Positions 5,656-6,168 of a DNA stretch of 6,168 nt are shown piece by piece; the stretch's first letter is position 1; every line of letters begins with the position of its first letter. The stretch lies in contig DAOWFT010000027.1 of NCBI GenBank assembly GCA_030637845.1, positions 1 through 6,168 of the forward strand, written 5' to 3'. Under the pieces are notes generated by a model. It did no database searches. It saw only the letters and a program-made list of their open reading frames with translations, and had not been told where the DNA came from. The stretch is from Thalassospiraceae bacterium (lineage in GTDB: Bacteria > Pseudomonadota > Alphaproteobacteria > Rhodospirillales > Magnetovibrionaceae). A program made the translations under genes and the position numbers.

Positions 5656-6168
5656 TGGATATCCGGGCTGCGGAAATTTCCGCAATTCTTAAAGAACAAA
5701 TTGCTAATTTTGGCACCGAGGCAGAGGTAGCCGAGGTCGGCCAGGTGCTTTCAGTTGGTGACGGTATCGCCCGTGTTTATGGGCTTGATAACGTGCAGGC
5801 CGGTGAAATGGTTGAATTTCCCGGTGGCATTAAGGGCATGGCCCTTAACCTCGAAGCCGACAACGTTGGTGTGGTTATCTTCGGTGAAGATAAAACCATC
5901 AAAGAAGGCGACACCGTAAAGCGTACCGGCGCGATTGTTGATGTGCCAACCGGACCCTCCCTTCTCGGTCGAGTGGTTGACGGTCTTGGCAACCCAATTG
6001 ACGGCAAGGGCCCACTCGAAGGAACCAAGCGTTCCCGGGTTGAGGTAAAAGCCCCGGGCATTATCCCGCGTAAATCTGTACACGAGCCCATGCAGACCGG
6101 ACTTAAAGCTATTGATAGCCTTATCCCCATTGGTCGTGGCCAGCGTGAACTTATTATTGGCGATCGCC
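5655..6168 (+). CDS. atpA: F1F0 ATP synthase subunit alpha, C-terminus beyond window
   Basis: The first 171 residues of the F1 alpha subunit, the non-catalytic nucleotide-binding partner of beta in the alpha3-beta3 head. Visible parts are an N-terminal helix (MDIRAAEISAILKEQI), the beta-barrel domain (about 25-95, with VGDGIARVYGLDNVQAGEMV and GMALNLEADNVGVVIFG), then the start of the nucleotide-binding domain with GPSLLGRVVDGLGNPIDG (100-117), VKAPGIIPRKSVHEPMQTG (131-149) and KAIDSLIPIGRGQRELIIGD (151-170). The sequence stops at Gly169-Asp170-Arg171, the first three residues of the expected P-loop GDRQTGKT, so the gene is cut by the window edge and not broken. The ATG overlaps the atpH stop by one base, and AAAGG lies about 9 bases upstream as a ribosome binding site. 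Confidence 0.97.
   Translation, partial: MDIRAAEISAILKEQIANFGTEAEVAEVGQVLSVGDGIARVYGLDNVQAGEMVEFPGGIKGMALNLEADNVGVVIFGEDKTIKEGDTVKRTGAIVDVPTGPSLLGRVVDGLGNPIDGKGPLEGTKRSRVEVKAPGIIPRKSVHEPMQTGLKAIDSLIPIGRGQRELIIGDR

Noticed and set aside
5751..6130. Two minus-strand frames opposite atpA
   Set aside because: They are antisense to a highly conserved gene and have no supporting signals.
1..6168. Mobile element, CRISPR array, tRNA or other RNA gene, defence or secondary-metabolite system
   Set aside because: No transposase, integrase other than XerC, direct-repeat array, tRNA-like fold or unusual gene cluster was seen. XerC has the housekeeping context, not a phage or integron one.

Overview
The window looks like ordinary chromosome of an alphaproteobacterium. 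The inference rests on gene order and protein character: a DUF484 gene followed by xerC, back to back with priA, which is followed by an ATP synthase operon starting at atpH and atpA. From memory, this neighbourhood is typical of alphaproteobacteria. Base composition looks moderate, roughly half GC by eye, lower than in many relatives. Genus cannot be read from the sequence.

Layout. Positions 1-474 (minus strand) hold the N-terminal 158 residues of a small exported protein with a clear signal peptide; it runs off the left edge. A 190-bp AT-rich gap follows, with a small dyad. Positions 665-2370 (minus strand) hold a two-gene unit, a DUF484 protein and then the tyrosine recombinase XerC, with overlapping or nearly touching ends. 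Positions 2371-2529 are a divergent promoter region containing a perfect 10-bp inverted repeat. Positions 2530-4809 (plus strand) encode the primosomal helicase PriA, complete with all helicase motifs and eight zinc cysteines. Near its 3' end lies a G-rich tandem repeat that adds residues just before the conserved C-terminus. Positions 4810-5094 hold no convincing gene but contain a terminator-like hairpin. Positions 5095-5655 encode the F1 delta subunit (atpH, probable GTG start), which overlaps by one base the start of atpA (F1 alpha). The window ends inside the atpA P-loop.

How they fit together. XerC resolves chromosome dimers, PriA restarts collapsed replication forks, and the DUF484 protein is a common but poorly understood neighbour of xerC, so the centre is a chromosome-maintenance block transcribed in both directions from one intergenic region. 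The right end is the energy-generating ATP synthase operon. I saw no mobile element, CRISPR array, RNA gene, defence system or other evident undescribed system. The points worth a second look are small: the inverted repeat between the divergent genes, the G-rich repeat in priA, the hairpin ahead of atpH, and the unassigned exported protein.
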